Assembly (NCBI GenBank): GCA_019671135.1
Contig: JAHRHY010000015.1
Coordinates: 1-64,000, forward strand
Direction: 5' to 3'
Length of the DNA: 64,000 bases
From: Linnemannia hyalina
Lineage: Eukaryota; Mortierellomycota; Mortierellomycetes; Mortierellales; Mortierellaceae
Under the pieces are notes generated by a model, which was not told the DNA's origin, made no database searches, and saw only the letters and a list, made by a program, of their open reading frames with translations. The number at the start of each line of letters is the position of its first letter. Position 1 is the first letter of the stretch. The translations under genes were made by a program, and so were the position numbers. This document shows positions 35,165 to 47,432 of this stretch, one piece after another.

Positions 35165-38100
35165 ATGTCTAAAGACGAACACAAGGAGCGCCAGCGGGTC
35201 ACCAAAGGTATCTACCCCGACTTCATATATGCGACTCCCCCGCCACTCGCATCATTACCTCAGTCGAAACACAACAACGAGAACCGTACGAGGGAGGAGA
35301 ACTTGCTTTCTAATCAACATTTTCTCATTGCTCATCCCTGACTCCTTCCCCTTACCCACTGTTCTGTCCCAAAACTCCATCCTACATAGCCTGCGATAAC
35401 TGTAGAAAGTAAGTCGTATTACCTCTTCTTCACATTTTGCATGCAGGCGACCCACCTGTTTACTGTATCTGACACCGCAAGATGACCATTGGTTCTAAAA
35501 ACAAAAAAATAATAATCCGGAAGCTAACCTATCCCTCCTTCGCTTCCTTTTTTTTCATTTACCACCCTGTATTCTCATCCAGAAAAAAAATCAAGTGCGG
35601 TATGTCGTCGATTGGGGTGCAATTACAGCATCGCATGGCAGCAACAGTTTTGCCTACAACTGCAGCAACAACGAGTGGACTTTTAATAGATTGACCTTTG
35701 ACCATTGACCCTTTTTTAGATGCAAAGGCCGATATGTGCTCTAGCTGCGAGCTGCTTCAGATTCCTTGTAAGTGGTTGTGTTTATCTATTGTATTGTATT
35801 GTATGTATCCAGTGCAGTCTTAAAAAGACACGCTTGTATCGCTTGTTCTTCATGCCTCTAACATCAGCGTGCCAATTGCTTCTCTTTAGGCCTGTATCTC
35901 GATCCTACCAAGAAACGTGGCCCACCCAAAGGCGCTGGACGTAGGTCTCACTTCAAGACACAGGAAACCTCGTTGGAAGACAAAGCGTGCGAAAGGCCTG
36001 CTCACCCATTGCTCTTTTATTTTTTGTTTCTTCGCTTCTTTAGGCCATATCAATGCCATCGAGGATCGTCTACACCGTATGGAGTCAATAGTTGGCGGTT
36101 TTGGAGAAGGAGAGCCAGCTGGCGGCTCGGGCGATGAAAACGGATCCAATCCTCCTTCAAGTTTATCTTCGACGAGCTCAAAACCACGGCGGCGGAAATC
36201 TACAAAGGGCAAGCAGAGTTCAGCACAGGAGGACGAATCGATGCAGGCGAACAGTGAACAGTCTCTCCAAAATATGCATCAAGTCCAAATGGAGCACCAG
36301 CATCGCCCTCCACCTTTGCAGGACCTCTCGCTGGAGCATCGACAGCAGCAGCTCCAATCTCACTTTCAGGCAGATAACCCGTTTCAGCCCCGCCAGGTCG
36401 TACAATCTCAGCATCCTTCTCACCTTGACTTGCAGCTGGACTCGAGTCAAAGTCCCGAAACAATGTCTCAGACTCACACCGATGATATGCTGGACCCCAA
36501 CCTCGCCGTCCCTCTTCACCAGGACCTGCTGAGGGACAGCGCCTTCCCGGCATTTGGAACCCCCTCCCCTGTTCTCAGCTCAAATCATTCCAACAGCGAA
36601 TACCGTGAACGCTCTCCTGGACTCGACACCCTTCCGCAACTAGGAGTTCATACACCGCCGAGCCATAGCCATGACCTGGACGACCTCGAGGAGGATATGG
36701 GACACCTGACATTGGACCACAAGGGACTCGAACGTTACGTCGGCAAATCCTCGCCCATGTTCTACAACCGCCGACACTGGGGCGGACACTCAATTCGGGA
36801 ACGCGAGCAGCCTGCAGCCCAAAAGTTTCTCGACAACCCCGATTTGCCTTCGCCCGAGCTTATGACCAATCTGCTCAACCTCTACTTCACCTACGTTCAC
36901 CCTTTCGCGCCTGTGTTTGTCTGGTCCAAGTTCCTCAAGCGTCTTCAAACGAAGCAGTACAGTCCGTCGTTCCTGTGTTTGTTGAACAGTATCTTTGCCT
37001 TGGCAGCACGCTTTTCCGACGACCTCTCGCTCAGGACAGATCCCACCAAGCCTGAAACCGTTGGTATTCAGTTTGTGGAAAAGGCCAAGGAGATTCTGGA
37101 TACAATTTACGACGCGCCAGATATGTACTGCGTGGGAGCGTTGGTCTTGCTCTCCTACCAACAGATGGGAACTGGAGGCGGATACCGTGCCTGGATGTTT
37201 ATCGGTCTCTCGATCCGCATGGCTCAGCACTTGGGCTTGAACAGGGACTGTATGAAGCTCAACCCGCACATGCCAGTGCTTGACCGGGAAGAGCGCAACC
37301 GCATCTGGTGGACTTGTTTTGTCGCCGACCGCCTCGTCTCAGCAAGCTTTGGGAGGCCACAGGTACATAACTATCCATATGTAGTTTTTGCAATCGCAAT
37401 TTTGGTGGCAAATTTAGCTTCCTGACCTATGGTACTAATCTTCATGTTACGTTGCCTATAGGGTATTAACGAGCACGACGTGGATGCTACATATCCCGAG
37501 GGCATTGACGAGGAAAACATACAGCTCGAGTACAGACTGGACGGTGCTACTTCGACTTTGTCTGGACCCTCTCCCCATTCTGAAAAGAATTTTGTTTACA
37601 TGGCTTCGTTGACAAGGATAATGGGTCGAGTCATGGTCAGCTTGTACAGTCCTCTCTCCCGTGCAACGGCCATGTCGAGTTCATTGATGAATCCCGCACC
37701 TCTGGAACAGCTAGACAAGGAACTGACGGACTGGCTCTTGACCTTGCCGCCTCACTTGCAGTTCCGATCTGTTCAACAGGAGCCAGGCAACTTTGTCTGC
37801 ACTCTTCACATGACATTCTACACGACGCTGATCTTGCTGCATCGACCATACAGTCACAAGTCAGCCTCCAGCAACCCTAACGACTCCTCGATCTCTCTTT
37901 CGATCTGCACGTCGGCTGCCAACAACTGCATCGAGATGGCCAGCAACCTGATGCGCGCAACGGACGGAAACAGGGATGTTCCTCGTTTGAAGTGCCTCCT
38001 TCACAGCGCTGTCTTCAACTTCTTCACCGCGGGACTTGTGCACATCACCAACTGCACTAGCATGGATCCAGTCCTGGCTGCTTCAGCCAAACTGCGCACG

Positions 38101-39363
38101 GTTGAGACCCTGCGATGCTTGTCTGTCATGGAGGATATCTGGATCAGCAGCAAGTGGTGCGGAAACAACATCAAGAACCTCTTGAAGGCGCGCAGCATTG
38201 AGCTCCCCTGCTCAGTTGAAGGTAATGCCTCGGTGTTTATCTTCTTCACTTTATTGAATAGTATGTTGTTTGGCTTTCTCATTCTAATAATGTCCTTTAC
38301 GCCACTAAATTACAAACAGGCTTCAAGGTCATGGTGAGGAATGGCGCGGATACGGCGCCAGCAACGAATGGTGTCAACCCTGCACAGTTGGAACTTCTCC
38401 ATAGCAATATGGTTCCAAAAGAGCAGTCGTTTGCGTTTGACGTTGATCAGATCATGGGATACTATCAAGCACCAGGCATTCGCCAAACCGAGCCCACAGG
38501 CCGCAACTCGAGGCACTTTTCGCCAACGCCGTACTTCAGCCCTGTTTCACCTCATCACGCGCAAAACCAAGTGCGGCCCCACCCTGGGTTGACTCAGGGC
38601 CATGCACCACTCCCCCGTCGACCAAGGCAGACTAAGAACACTTCGCCCACGCCAGGAAGCATCATATCATCAGGATCCATTGCTGGCACATTATCCAACA
38701 ACTCCGCGACATCGATATATATACCTGGATCTTCTGTCGATGCCGTCGTACCATCGGACTCGAACTTTTTCAATTCGCCTCTCATCGATCCTTTCGCCAC
38801 CCCAGGTTCTGCCTCAGTGGTCAATGGCCTGCCCACAATCTCTCCGGAAACCGGAAGCACCACCGGCGGGATCGCTTTGTACCATAACCCCTTTGCTGCA
38901 ACTCTCTGGAACTCCCCGGCTTCGATGGATAACGACGAATGGATAATGTACATGCAGAATGGAGGATCGGGCAGTCAGCTGAGGAGCAACGATGGATCTA
39001 GCACGAGTCCCACTGGCGGCAACGGAGGTGGAGCTGCTATAAAGTTGGAGCACGGTCTGCCGGCCGTAGCGGAGAACAACCCATTGGGCATGAACCACAG
39101 CAATGCCAGCAACAGCAGCTTGATCCACGCCAGTCGATTGCACCCATTGGCTCAGAGCATGACTCGTAACGACCTTATGGACAGCGAGGGCGAAGTGAGT
39201 GGGAGCGACGGGGTGTCATTGATCGATCAGCACCATTCGTCACCTTCTGGAACGCTCACACCCAACGGGACGCTGATGAGCAATGGATATGCATCGCAGG
39301 GTGCGGTCCCGTCTCCAGTCTCTCAGCAACACTCATCAACAGCCCTTCAGCAACATCACCACC

Positions 39364-39400
<37 letters not shown>

Positions 39401-39620
39401 GCAACGGTCGCTTCAACGCGCAGGAGCTCATCATCAACACCAACAGCAACATCAGCACCAGCTTCAACAGCCACTCCTTCCCTCGCAGTCGCCGGCCGAG
39501 TACGAGTATTTTCTGAACAATGGCAGTTCAGGAGCTGGTGCGAACCATCACCATCATCAACAGCAGCAGCAGCACCAGCAGGCCCAAGCAGCCATCGTTG
39601 GCCAATCGTGGAGTAGTTGA
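35165..39620 (+). CDS. Zn2Cys6 fungal transcription factor with Fungal_trans domain
   Basis: Eight exons agree in phase: 35165-35207, 35390-35408, 35583-35599, 35720-35767, 35890-35940, 36044-37362, 37462-38221 and 38320-39620. Splicing assembles a perfect binuclear zinc cluster, C-x2-C-x6-C-x6-C-x2-C-x6-C: ACDNCRKKKIKC, then MCSSCELLQIPC. A basic linker (DPTKKRGPPKG) and a short dimerisation helix (HINAIEDRLHRMESIV) follow. The central region holds the Fungal_trans middle-homology domain (LYFTYVHPFAPVFVWSKFLK, then YRAWMFIGLSIRMAQHLGLN, RNRIWWTCFVADRL). The C-terminus is Ser/Asn-rich with a CAA-encoded Gln run (about 39362-39400) and His/Gln repeats, likely an activation region. It binds DNA as a dimer in the nucleus; targets are unknown. 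Length is about 1180 residues. Confidence 0.93.
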
Positions 39621-39841
39621 CTTTAGTGCCTTGTACTTTAATTTTTTTTGTCAAGAAAAACGATAATGTAATTATTTTTTTGCACAAAGAAAGACGAAGC
39701 AAAAACAAAACAAAACAAAAGCTAAAAGTAATGAAGCAAATGTGTGAGGATGGCAGAATTTACAAAAGATGAATAATAATAGAAAACGTTGTGTGGCATG
39801 TATGTACTGAATTGATACGGGGGGGGGGGGGTTTGTATATA

Positions 39842-42800
39842 CTAGTGCTTGTGTTGATCCCGGGATTTACTACCGCTTCCACACACAGGAGTATTAGTGG
39901 CGGTGGCATATGGATCGTAGAGTTCCGTAGATTTGGGTGGCCTGCGCTCCACATCGTAGACCGTGATCGGGACGTGTAACGAGTCCTCGCGGCTTTTGAT
40001 AGAGTCCTGCTGTTGATGATGTTGCTCATGCTGGCGTTGATTGTGGTGGCGGGTATGAGAAGAAGCTCCTCGCACTTCCTTTCGTCCTTCGCTCCCACCA
40101 CCGTGCGAGTGCCTTTTTGTAGACGAGGAAGACGATGTGGACGATGAGGAAGAGGAAGAGGTAGAGGTAGGTGCGGGAGAGTGGGGATGATCAATTGATC
40201 CGACACTCAGCTTTTGTTGCTGGTGTTGTTGTGCTTGCTGTTGTTGTCCACGTTGCTGCTGCTGTTGCTGCTGGCGAGTGTTGGGTGCGCTGCTCTGCTG
40301 ACGCTGCTGATGTTGCCTTTGCTCACTATGGTTCTGCCCTTGGCCCTGCTGTCCTTGCGTTTGACCTTGACCCGGAAGATGACGATGTTGTCGTTGCTGA
40401 GTTTGTCGAGTCATCTGCTGTGGGAGTGAGATCCCTTGGCGGCAGGGTCTGTAGCCATTCGAGGAAGGGTAGGGTCGCACGGAAACTTGGAACAGTCCTG
40501 GATGTGTTGGAGGTACATCCTGAATGGGTGCTGGGTTTGACTCTATAACCATTCCGCTGACGCTGTTGGCTGGGGAGACGTTATAATGAGAAGGTTGTAT
40601 CTCCGGACGGGGGATGCAGTCGAGCCAGCGTGGGTCTTGCAAGCCAGAATTGCTACCTCCAACGCTTCTGTTGTGTTGGCTGTGAGAGGAGGCATGGTGA
40701 GGAATGAAGCAGTGGGACTGGTGCGACTGTTGGTGAGGGTGAGTCTGATATTGCTGGATATAATGCGGTTGACGGTGCTGCTGGTGACCTTGATATTGAT
40801 GTTGATGCTGTGCCTGCGGGTCTAACCGTGCACATACGTGCGCGTGTCCATATTGGACAGGATGCTGATGTCCAGGATGGTGCTGATGCTGATGCTGATG
40901 CGGATGCTGGTGTGGGTGTGAGTGGTGTTGGTATTGTTGTGAATAATACTGCTGGTTACATGGGATGAACAGTCGCTGTTGTTGAAGCTGCTGCTGGCGC
41001 TGTTGTTGCTGGTGCCTAGGGAGTGCAGAGGCAGTGGGGTATCCACCATGAACCGACGAAGGATGCCGCATAGAAGAGGAGCTCTGCTGAGAAGGTCCGT
41101 GGTTGTTCTGGCAAGAGCATACTGCAGGGTGGTGGTGATGATGTGGTTCTTGGGGCTGTTGACGATGGTTGTGGCATGCACATGATGCGCGTCGCGAAAG
41201 GGTGTTGTACTGAGCTCCAGTCGCGACATCGTGGCCTACTAATCCATGATCCGCTCCGCATTCACAATACGACGCGTTATTCGGCGCAACATTGCGATGA
41301 CCACCACCGCCCATCATCCATGATCCGACAATATCAGTCCTGGCACTAATATCCGCCATGGTGGCCCCTGAGGACGAAGATGACGAGGAAATGGTCGAAC
41401 TTGTACTGGTACGTCGAGTAACATCGCTCCTGGCCTTGTTGTGCCCATGCCCTTGACTAAGGTCCAACTTTGATAGCGAGTCGACTGTACTGGCAATTGT
41501 TCTCACTGTTGGTGATGATGTGCCCGATGTAACTGAAGGCGACCAACGGGGTTCTCCCTTCGGAGTTGACGACGCGTCTTGACACGGGTGCTCATGCTCC
41601 TCACGGTTGTTCTCCTTCTCCTCTTCATCTTTATCTCCAGTGTCAAAGATCCTCGCCCGAGCTTTCGCATACGCCGCCTCCCGCTGTTCCAAAGTGGTCC
41701 CAGTCCCCCTTCGATCATTCCCACTCCCAGTCAACTGTCCTCCTGGCTCTTGCCATGGCGAAGACTGTGTAGGTGCTGAGGATGCGACTCCAGGAATGGT
41801 AATGGCGGCCACCGTAGACCCCCGAGCTTCACAGGCACTGACTGGGCGGAGTGGGCTTCTTCTCAAGACCTTGAAGGATTTGACAGGGACATCTTCCTCC
41901 TCCACCAGTTCTTGGAATCGAAGTACTGGGCTAAAGATTATAAACAAAGCGCGAAAAATAATATCATTAGCTGAACTGAACCGCGCGACGAAAACCTCCA
42001 TTGCTAATTTAAAAGCTTTAAAAGCTTAATGAATGACAACAAATAAATTAGGTCGAAAAAAACCTACATGGAGGTGTGTTCGGTCTTGGAGAGGATAATC
42101 TTCTTTTGCGCGGCGTCAACAGTACGTGCTAACCGGTAGTAGATGGCCGACCGGTGGATCATCATCCGGAAATACGAATTGAGCCATGGAAACTCCAGCA
42201 CCTCCTTGCTGCAAAGTTACAACAACAACAACAACAACAACAACAGAAAAGAAAGCAATGAATAGAAAGGAGGTGTGAGTGAGTGAAAAAAGCAAAACGG
42301 CAATAAAATTAACGAAAGGATGGTCCACAAAATGAGTCATAAAGAGCCATTCAAACAATAATTTTTGTCAGTCCCCTTCCCTCTTATTTTACACAACCAC
42401 CCTATCTCCTTACTTCGCAATTGGAACTTTGGAATGCAGCCAGGTGCGGGATTATTAATCCAATGTCCAATCACCCAACTGGCCACTTTTTTCCCCCCCC
42501 TCCGTTTTTGACTTCGTTCTGTGTTACCTTGGGTCCTGGATAAAGTTGCAATACTCTCGCTCCAACTTGAGCAAGAACAGTCGATCTTGTCGATTCTGAA
42601 GAGCAGTCAACAGAACTTCATCCAGAGAACCCTCAACAAATGTCGAGGAGGTAGAGGTCGAGGGTGAAGATGGTGAAGAGGAGCACGGTGGTAAGGAGGA
42701 AGATGCAGTTGGAACAGCTTGCTGTTGCTGTTGTTCAAGGGCGGCGGTGTTTTGACTGAGATGAGAATTTCGTTTGAAGGTGCGGCACACTAGTGAAATG

Positions 42801-43774
42801 GAGGTAGAGGAGGAAATGGAGGAGGGCTGTGCTGGAATCCCCTTTTCGTCCACTGTTGATCTTGAACGGGCTGTGTCATCGTCGACAGCAACAGCAGTCA
42901 TAACATCATTTGAGGATGAAATCGACGGCAAAGAAGCAGAAACAGCGGCGTGAGGCTTATCAACCACTGCAGCTGGTCTTTTGGCTTTTGTTGTTTTCCC
43001 CGCTGTTGCTGTGTCAACTTCAGATTCCACATAACATTTCTCATCTCCCAAAGAAATTGTTGTTGCTTCTACTGCAGCATCGATCGAAACGGTTGTGGTG
43101 GTGGTCATGGTGGTCGTGGTGGTCGTGATTGCGGCGGAGCCTGAAATACCGAGAGGGAGGAACGGATAACGACAGACGGCCGTCAATTCGGATGTGACGC
43201 AGTCTTCTGATAACTCCTGTCCCTGTTCTTGTTGGTGCAGCTGGCTGTCTTGTCGTTCTTCCTGCATGCCCTCCTTGCCAGTCTGGTCGGGCTACCATAA
43301 CGAACGAGGGGAGGCAGGTGGGCGGGCCCAAGGGTTATTAATAAGGAAGAAAAGGCGCTACAAGCGAAAGCAGAAGTGTATGTGTGTGAGGGTGTCATTG
43401 TTTCCCTTTTTTTTTCCTTTTTTTCTTTTTCTGGCGCAAAAAGGAAAAATATCAAAAAAAAAACACGCTAGTTCGTACTCTTTTCTCGATCCGTCGCCTC
43501 CTCCCTTCATCTCACTCTCTCCTCCCTGCCGGGTAAAGAATAACACGGTTACCGTACACACATTGAGAGAATGAGGGGGGGAGAGGGCAAGCGGTTGTGA
43601 CATCAGTTGAGAAAAAAGAAGGAAGGGTGGGAAGAAGTGGTGAGATTGAAGGTTGTGGGGGGAGTCCAGGGACAGCGTTTGAGAAAGTACCTGGTCCTGC
43701 GCCCCTGCCGAATTGCTGTTGTTGTAGCCTTGTCTGTTGCGGCCGTCGTTGTTGTCGTTTTGGATAAAAGACAT
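39842..43774 (-). CDS. R3H-SUZ domain RNA/ssDNA-binding protein
   Basis: Exons 43774-43691, 43291-42528, 42208-42068 and 41930-39842 (phases 0, 2, 2) encode about 1025 residues. A Ser/Thr-rich N-terminal region leads into an R3H domain split over two introns: FLLKLEREYCNFIQDP, then FPWLNSYFRMMIHRSAIYYR. The signature R-x3-H is in YFRMMIH. The SUZ motif follows (LEQREAAYAKARARIFDTGD), the same order as in animal R3HDM/encore-type proteins that bind mRNA. The C-terminal 550 residues are Gln/His/Ser-rich with His-Gln-Pro repeats, prion-like in composition. A role in cytoplasmic mRNA regulation is inferred from the R3H-SUZ pair. It converges on the Zn2Cys6 gene with only 221 nt between stops. Confidence 0.9.
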
Positions 43775-45344
43775 GAGTTGGTCGTGTGTGTGCAGAAATA
43801 AAATTGGGAGTGAAAAGGGGATGGAAAGTCGAGAGAGAAAAAAAGAACAGGACGAAGAAAGAGAGGGAAGTATTCCGTTCTCAATTGAGGAGCAACCCTT
43901 GCACGATTTGTATGACTGTGGGGTAGAAGGAAAAGTGGAAAGGATTTAAGGGTCAATTGAGTACAGCGGAAGAGCAAGAGAGCGTGAAAGTTGCGGAAAG
44001 AGCGAGGCAAGTGTCAAGTCGCGTAGTAGTCGTTGTGGGAGCAGTCTTGCTGTGGCCGTTTGCATGAGGTTGGGAATGAATGGCCGTCTTGGTTTTTGGA
44101 ATGAGCAAGAGGCGCAAAAAGAGAAAAATGGGTGGAGGGTGGGGAGGTGGTGAGGTGGACCCACTATGAAAAAAGTCAATGGGAGTGGCGTCTGAAATGG
44201 AGAGGAATCCCCGTAGAGCAATTCATTCCATGAAAAAAGGGAAAGGAGAGCAGTGAACACGAGTGTCAAGAAGAACTAGGAGAGTGTCAAAGGTTCGATC
44301 AAATAGAGCTGTCGTGTGAAGTATCTGGACAAAGAAGAGAGAAGAGGAGCAATTGAATTTTCCTTTTCCGTAGGGTCCGCTCGTCCTTTTATATGTGTTC
44401 TTTTCTTGTGTCCACCCACACCACGCCGTTCCTCTTCGTCCAGTATGGGATGTCGGCCCTTGCGGGGGCATGCGATCTAAGCAAACAAGCAGTCCCTTTC
44501 ATCCTGCCATTCGCCCAGTCCTCTTTCTTCTTCTGCTTTCCATTTTATTCTCCCTCTTCGCAACACTAACAAAGCGCAACGCCCAATCCAATTGCTACAG
44601 TAAGTTGCTCACAGCCTAAAACATGACAAAAAATTGGGTCCACAGGTCCGCTCGAAAGTTAATTGCTCCTGAACCCCTTTCTTGATCCCCAGCTCAAGAA
44701 AGGGTTTAATTCCTTCGCTTGTGTTCGATCGAGTTCCATCTTCCTCCCTGTGTCATGTCACGTCGTGATAGGTGAATCTGTTATCTTTTTTGTCATTCTG
44801 TTATCGTTTTTTTTTGCTGCACAGCCAACTTCCGCTGGTTCTCCATTCGAGTAGAGAGTTACCATCCCCTTAGGGAAAGGGAAAGGGCAAACCTTGCGCC
44901 ACGTTTTTTGTCAACCCGACTTTTCCTTACACAATCACTCGAGCGTGATAACCTCCTGTCCCCATGTCGGATGCTATTGATCATTTCAACCACGAGAAAT
45001 TGAAATACCACGCGAGAAGTTGTCTTGGATTGGATTGGATGATGATTGATAACCTTTTTTGTTTTATTTTTCTTGATCAGATGGAGATGTCAACGAAAAA
45101 AGGAACAGGGACAGTAAAGCTTCCTCAGAACAAGGTTGTAAAAAGCGTAATAAAGAAAAAAAGAATTGTGTGTGCGATGGATGAGTAAATGTGTGGAGGG
45201 ATTGGAGAAGGCGCCAGCCTCCTTCCGGTATTAAAGTGTACATATTGAATAAGAATGAAAAGAAAAAGAAAAACGACAAACAGATACAATAACAATTTTG
45301 GAAGAAGAAAGCAGAAAAGCAAAAAAAATCAAATTGAGAGCAGC
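43775..45344 (-). promoter_or_regulatory. Promoter/leader of the R3H-SUZ gene and intergenic region
   Basis: The minus strand is CT-rich from 43775 to about 44360, as expected of its leader. A near-perfect 13-bp hairpin (aaccc-ctttcttga / tcaagaaagggtt) lies at 44672-44706. Short frames here are low complexity. Downstream of it lies the 3' end of the Con7-like gene. Confidence 0.45.
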
Positions 45345-47432
45345 TTAGAATCCCATGGGGTGGTGATGGTGCTGGTGAGGGAGGGGGTGTTGGAGCTGTC
45401 CCTGGGCATGGTGATGCTGGTGGTGGTGGTGGGTTTGCTGGTATTGGTTGGGATGCTCATGAGGGTGAGGAAGCTGGTGGGGCTGGTGCTGTTGCTGATG
45501 CTGTTGATGCTGATGAGACATGGCCTGCATGGCTAGTGAGTGAGGGTGAAGATTGCTCATCACTGGGTCGCAGATCTGCAACTGGCCTCCTTGGTTGTGT
45601 TGGCTCTGGAAGGCGGCTGCCTGCTTGGCTGCTTCCTCTTCGGCCTTCTTCTGGCGTCTCCAGGCCTTACGAAGTTCCTTGAATTCTGTTCACATGATAA
45701 AATAAAAAGGAAAGAAGTGAGTAAAAAGGGACAAGGAAAATAGCAGTAGAAAATAAAACATGCCAATAAGGAAATGAAGCGAGAGAAAACTTACCAGCGG
45801 GATTGCGCTTTGGTCCGTGCTTTTGCATGGTGACATGTGCGTTCAGGTGGTTCAGGGTTCCGTAGCTCTTTTCGCAGTCAGCCCAGCTGCAGACATACAA
45901 ACGCTCAATCTCATCAAATCGGCGGCGAGGCCTTTTTTTAGAGTTCACTCCCGAGATTGGAACAAAGGAGTAGATTTTGTTTCCTCCCTGGCCGTTATCA
46001 ACACCATCAAGGCCTGCATCAGGGAACCATCCAGCTCCCTGGGGCTGCTGCTGAGCTCCAGTAACCTGTTGAAGGGAAGTATGATACGATCCATTGTGGG
46101 GGGACATCTGCGCGGGGTGGGGCTGCGAGGAAGACTGGAGGGTCATGGCGTCCATATATCCAATCAAAGGAGAGGAACGGACCATTCCATGGACTGGCAC
46201 TGCGTTGGCACTAACCACGCTACTGTGAGTAAACGGACTACCGATCAAAGGGCTGGATCCAGAGTTTTCGGGGCTGGTTAGGCTGTTCATCAGTAAGCCA
46301 GAGCTGGTGTCGATCGAGGGCACAAAGGGGTAGGTGACGCGCCGGCTGTAGGCTTGGTTGACAGGAACGTTCGAGCCCACGGCCGGAGCTCCGGGCAAGG
46401 GAATCTGAGGATAATAGCTAGAGGAGATCGTACCATCGATATTCGTGGTAGAGGGTTGAGCCCGCGAGCGAGGCGAGCCGTGGTCGATCCTCTGCAATGT
46501 CTCGGTCAATGGAGGAAGGTGATGATGTGTCGCCGAGTCCAAGGAACCGTGACGTCCATGCGAGTCCTGAAGTCCGGGCTGTACTGGGGAATGGGAGAGA
46601 TCCAAGACTGGTTGATGGGTGTTGTCGGAAAGTTGAGCAGGGTAGTCGGTCCTAGTGCGCGAGTCTGGGGGCGAATGTGGGTATGCGTGATGCTTTTGTT
46701 GACCAACCATCAAAGATGGCCGACGGTGAATGGCAGGCTGAACGCTAGGTGCGTATGGGTGATGGCTTGCTACGTATGTTCCTGGTGCCATGTATTGAGT
46801 AGTGTTGAATTGAGTTGGTAGTGACTTTGCCTGGCCGAATTCAGCTGCATAGTAGGTTGATGGATATACTGACTGCGGTGGTGCCTGAGATTGAGATGGG
46901 ACCATTGCGTCAACTATATATTGAAGGGAAGTCAAGTTGGTTAATATCAAACGACATGAATGAAGCACTTTTCAATTGGCCATGTGAAATCAGCTGTGTG
47001 TGTTTACCGATTGGTTTGATGTCGGGCTGCTCTAAATTCTCGACTTGGCCAGCAATGTCGATGTAGTTAGCGGTGGTGGCGGTAGTTGCGGTGTCTGGCT
47101 CTGTCTTGGGCACTATTGTGTCAATGGCGGAGAACGTGGTTGCTGCGGTGATAGTGGAGGATGAGGATGTAGGTGCCGACTTCCAGTCAGAGAAGGTGGG
47201 CTGGGATGATGAAGATGGAGAGGAAGAGGCGTAATCGGTGGCTGCCTGGGATTGAGATGTTGTCGTGCTGAGGTGTGTTTTCATGTCTGAGAGGAAGGGA
47301 AAGGATGTGGTAGGTTCAATTTGCAATGGACTGCAGACGGAGAGCATCGGGGGGTGGCGATATGAATCGAGTGTCTGGTTTGAAGGGGAGACAATGTGGT
47401 GACTCCGCAAAGGATCAAACGGTGAAGGAGTT
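45345..47432 (-). CDS. Con7-like C2H2 zinc finger transcription factor, first exon unresolved
   Basis: Exons 47432-47008, 46913-45795 and 45685-45345 join in phase 1. A Ser/Thr-rich N-terminus and a long Pro/Ser/His linker precede a basic segment (KKRPRRRFDEIERLYVCSW). One C2H2 finger follows, C-x4-C then GTLNHLNAHVTMQKHG. It continues across an intron into EFKELRKAWRRQKKAEEE. The finger plus EFKELRK tail is the signature of ascomycete Con7-type factors, which control morphogenesis and cell wall genes. The C-terminus is His/Gln-rich. The coding frame extends 5' of any ATG (TPSPFDPLRSHHIV) to a splice acceptor at 47433-47434. A further coding exon must therefore lie to the right; I could not identify it. 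Gene identity is good; the start is missing. Confidence 0.83.

Noticed and set aside
44964..45188. 74-codon frame just downstream of the Con7-like gene
   Set aside because: Low-complexity Lys-rich end; lies in the 3' region of the neighbouring gene.
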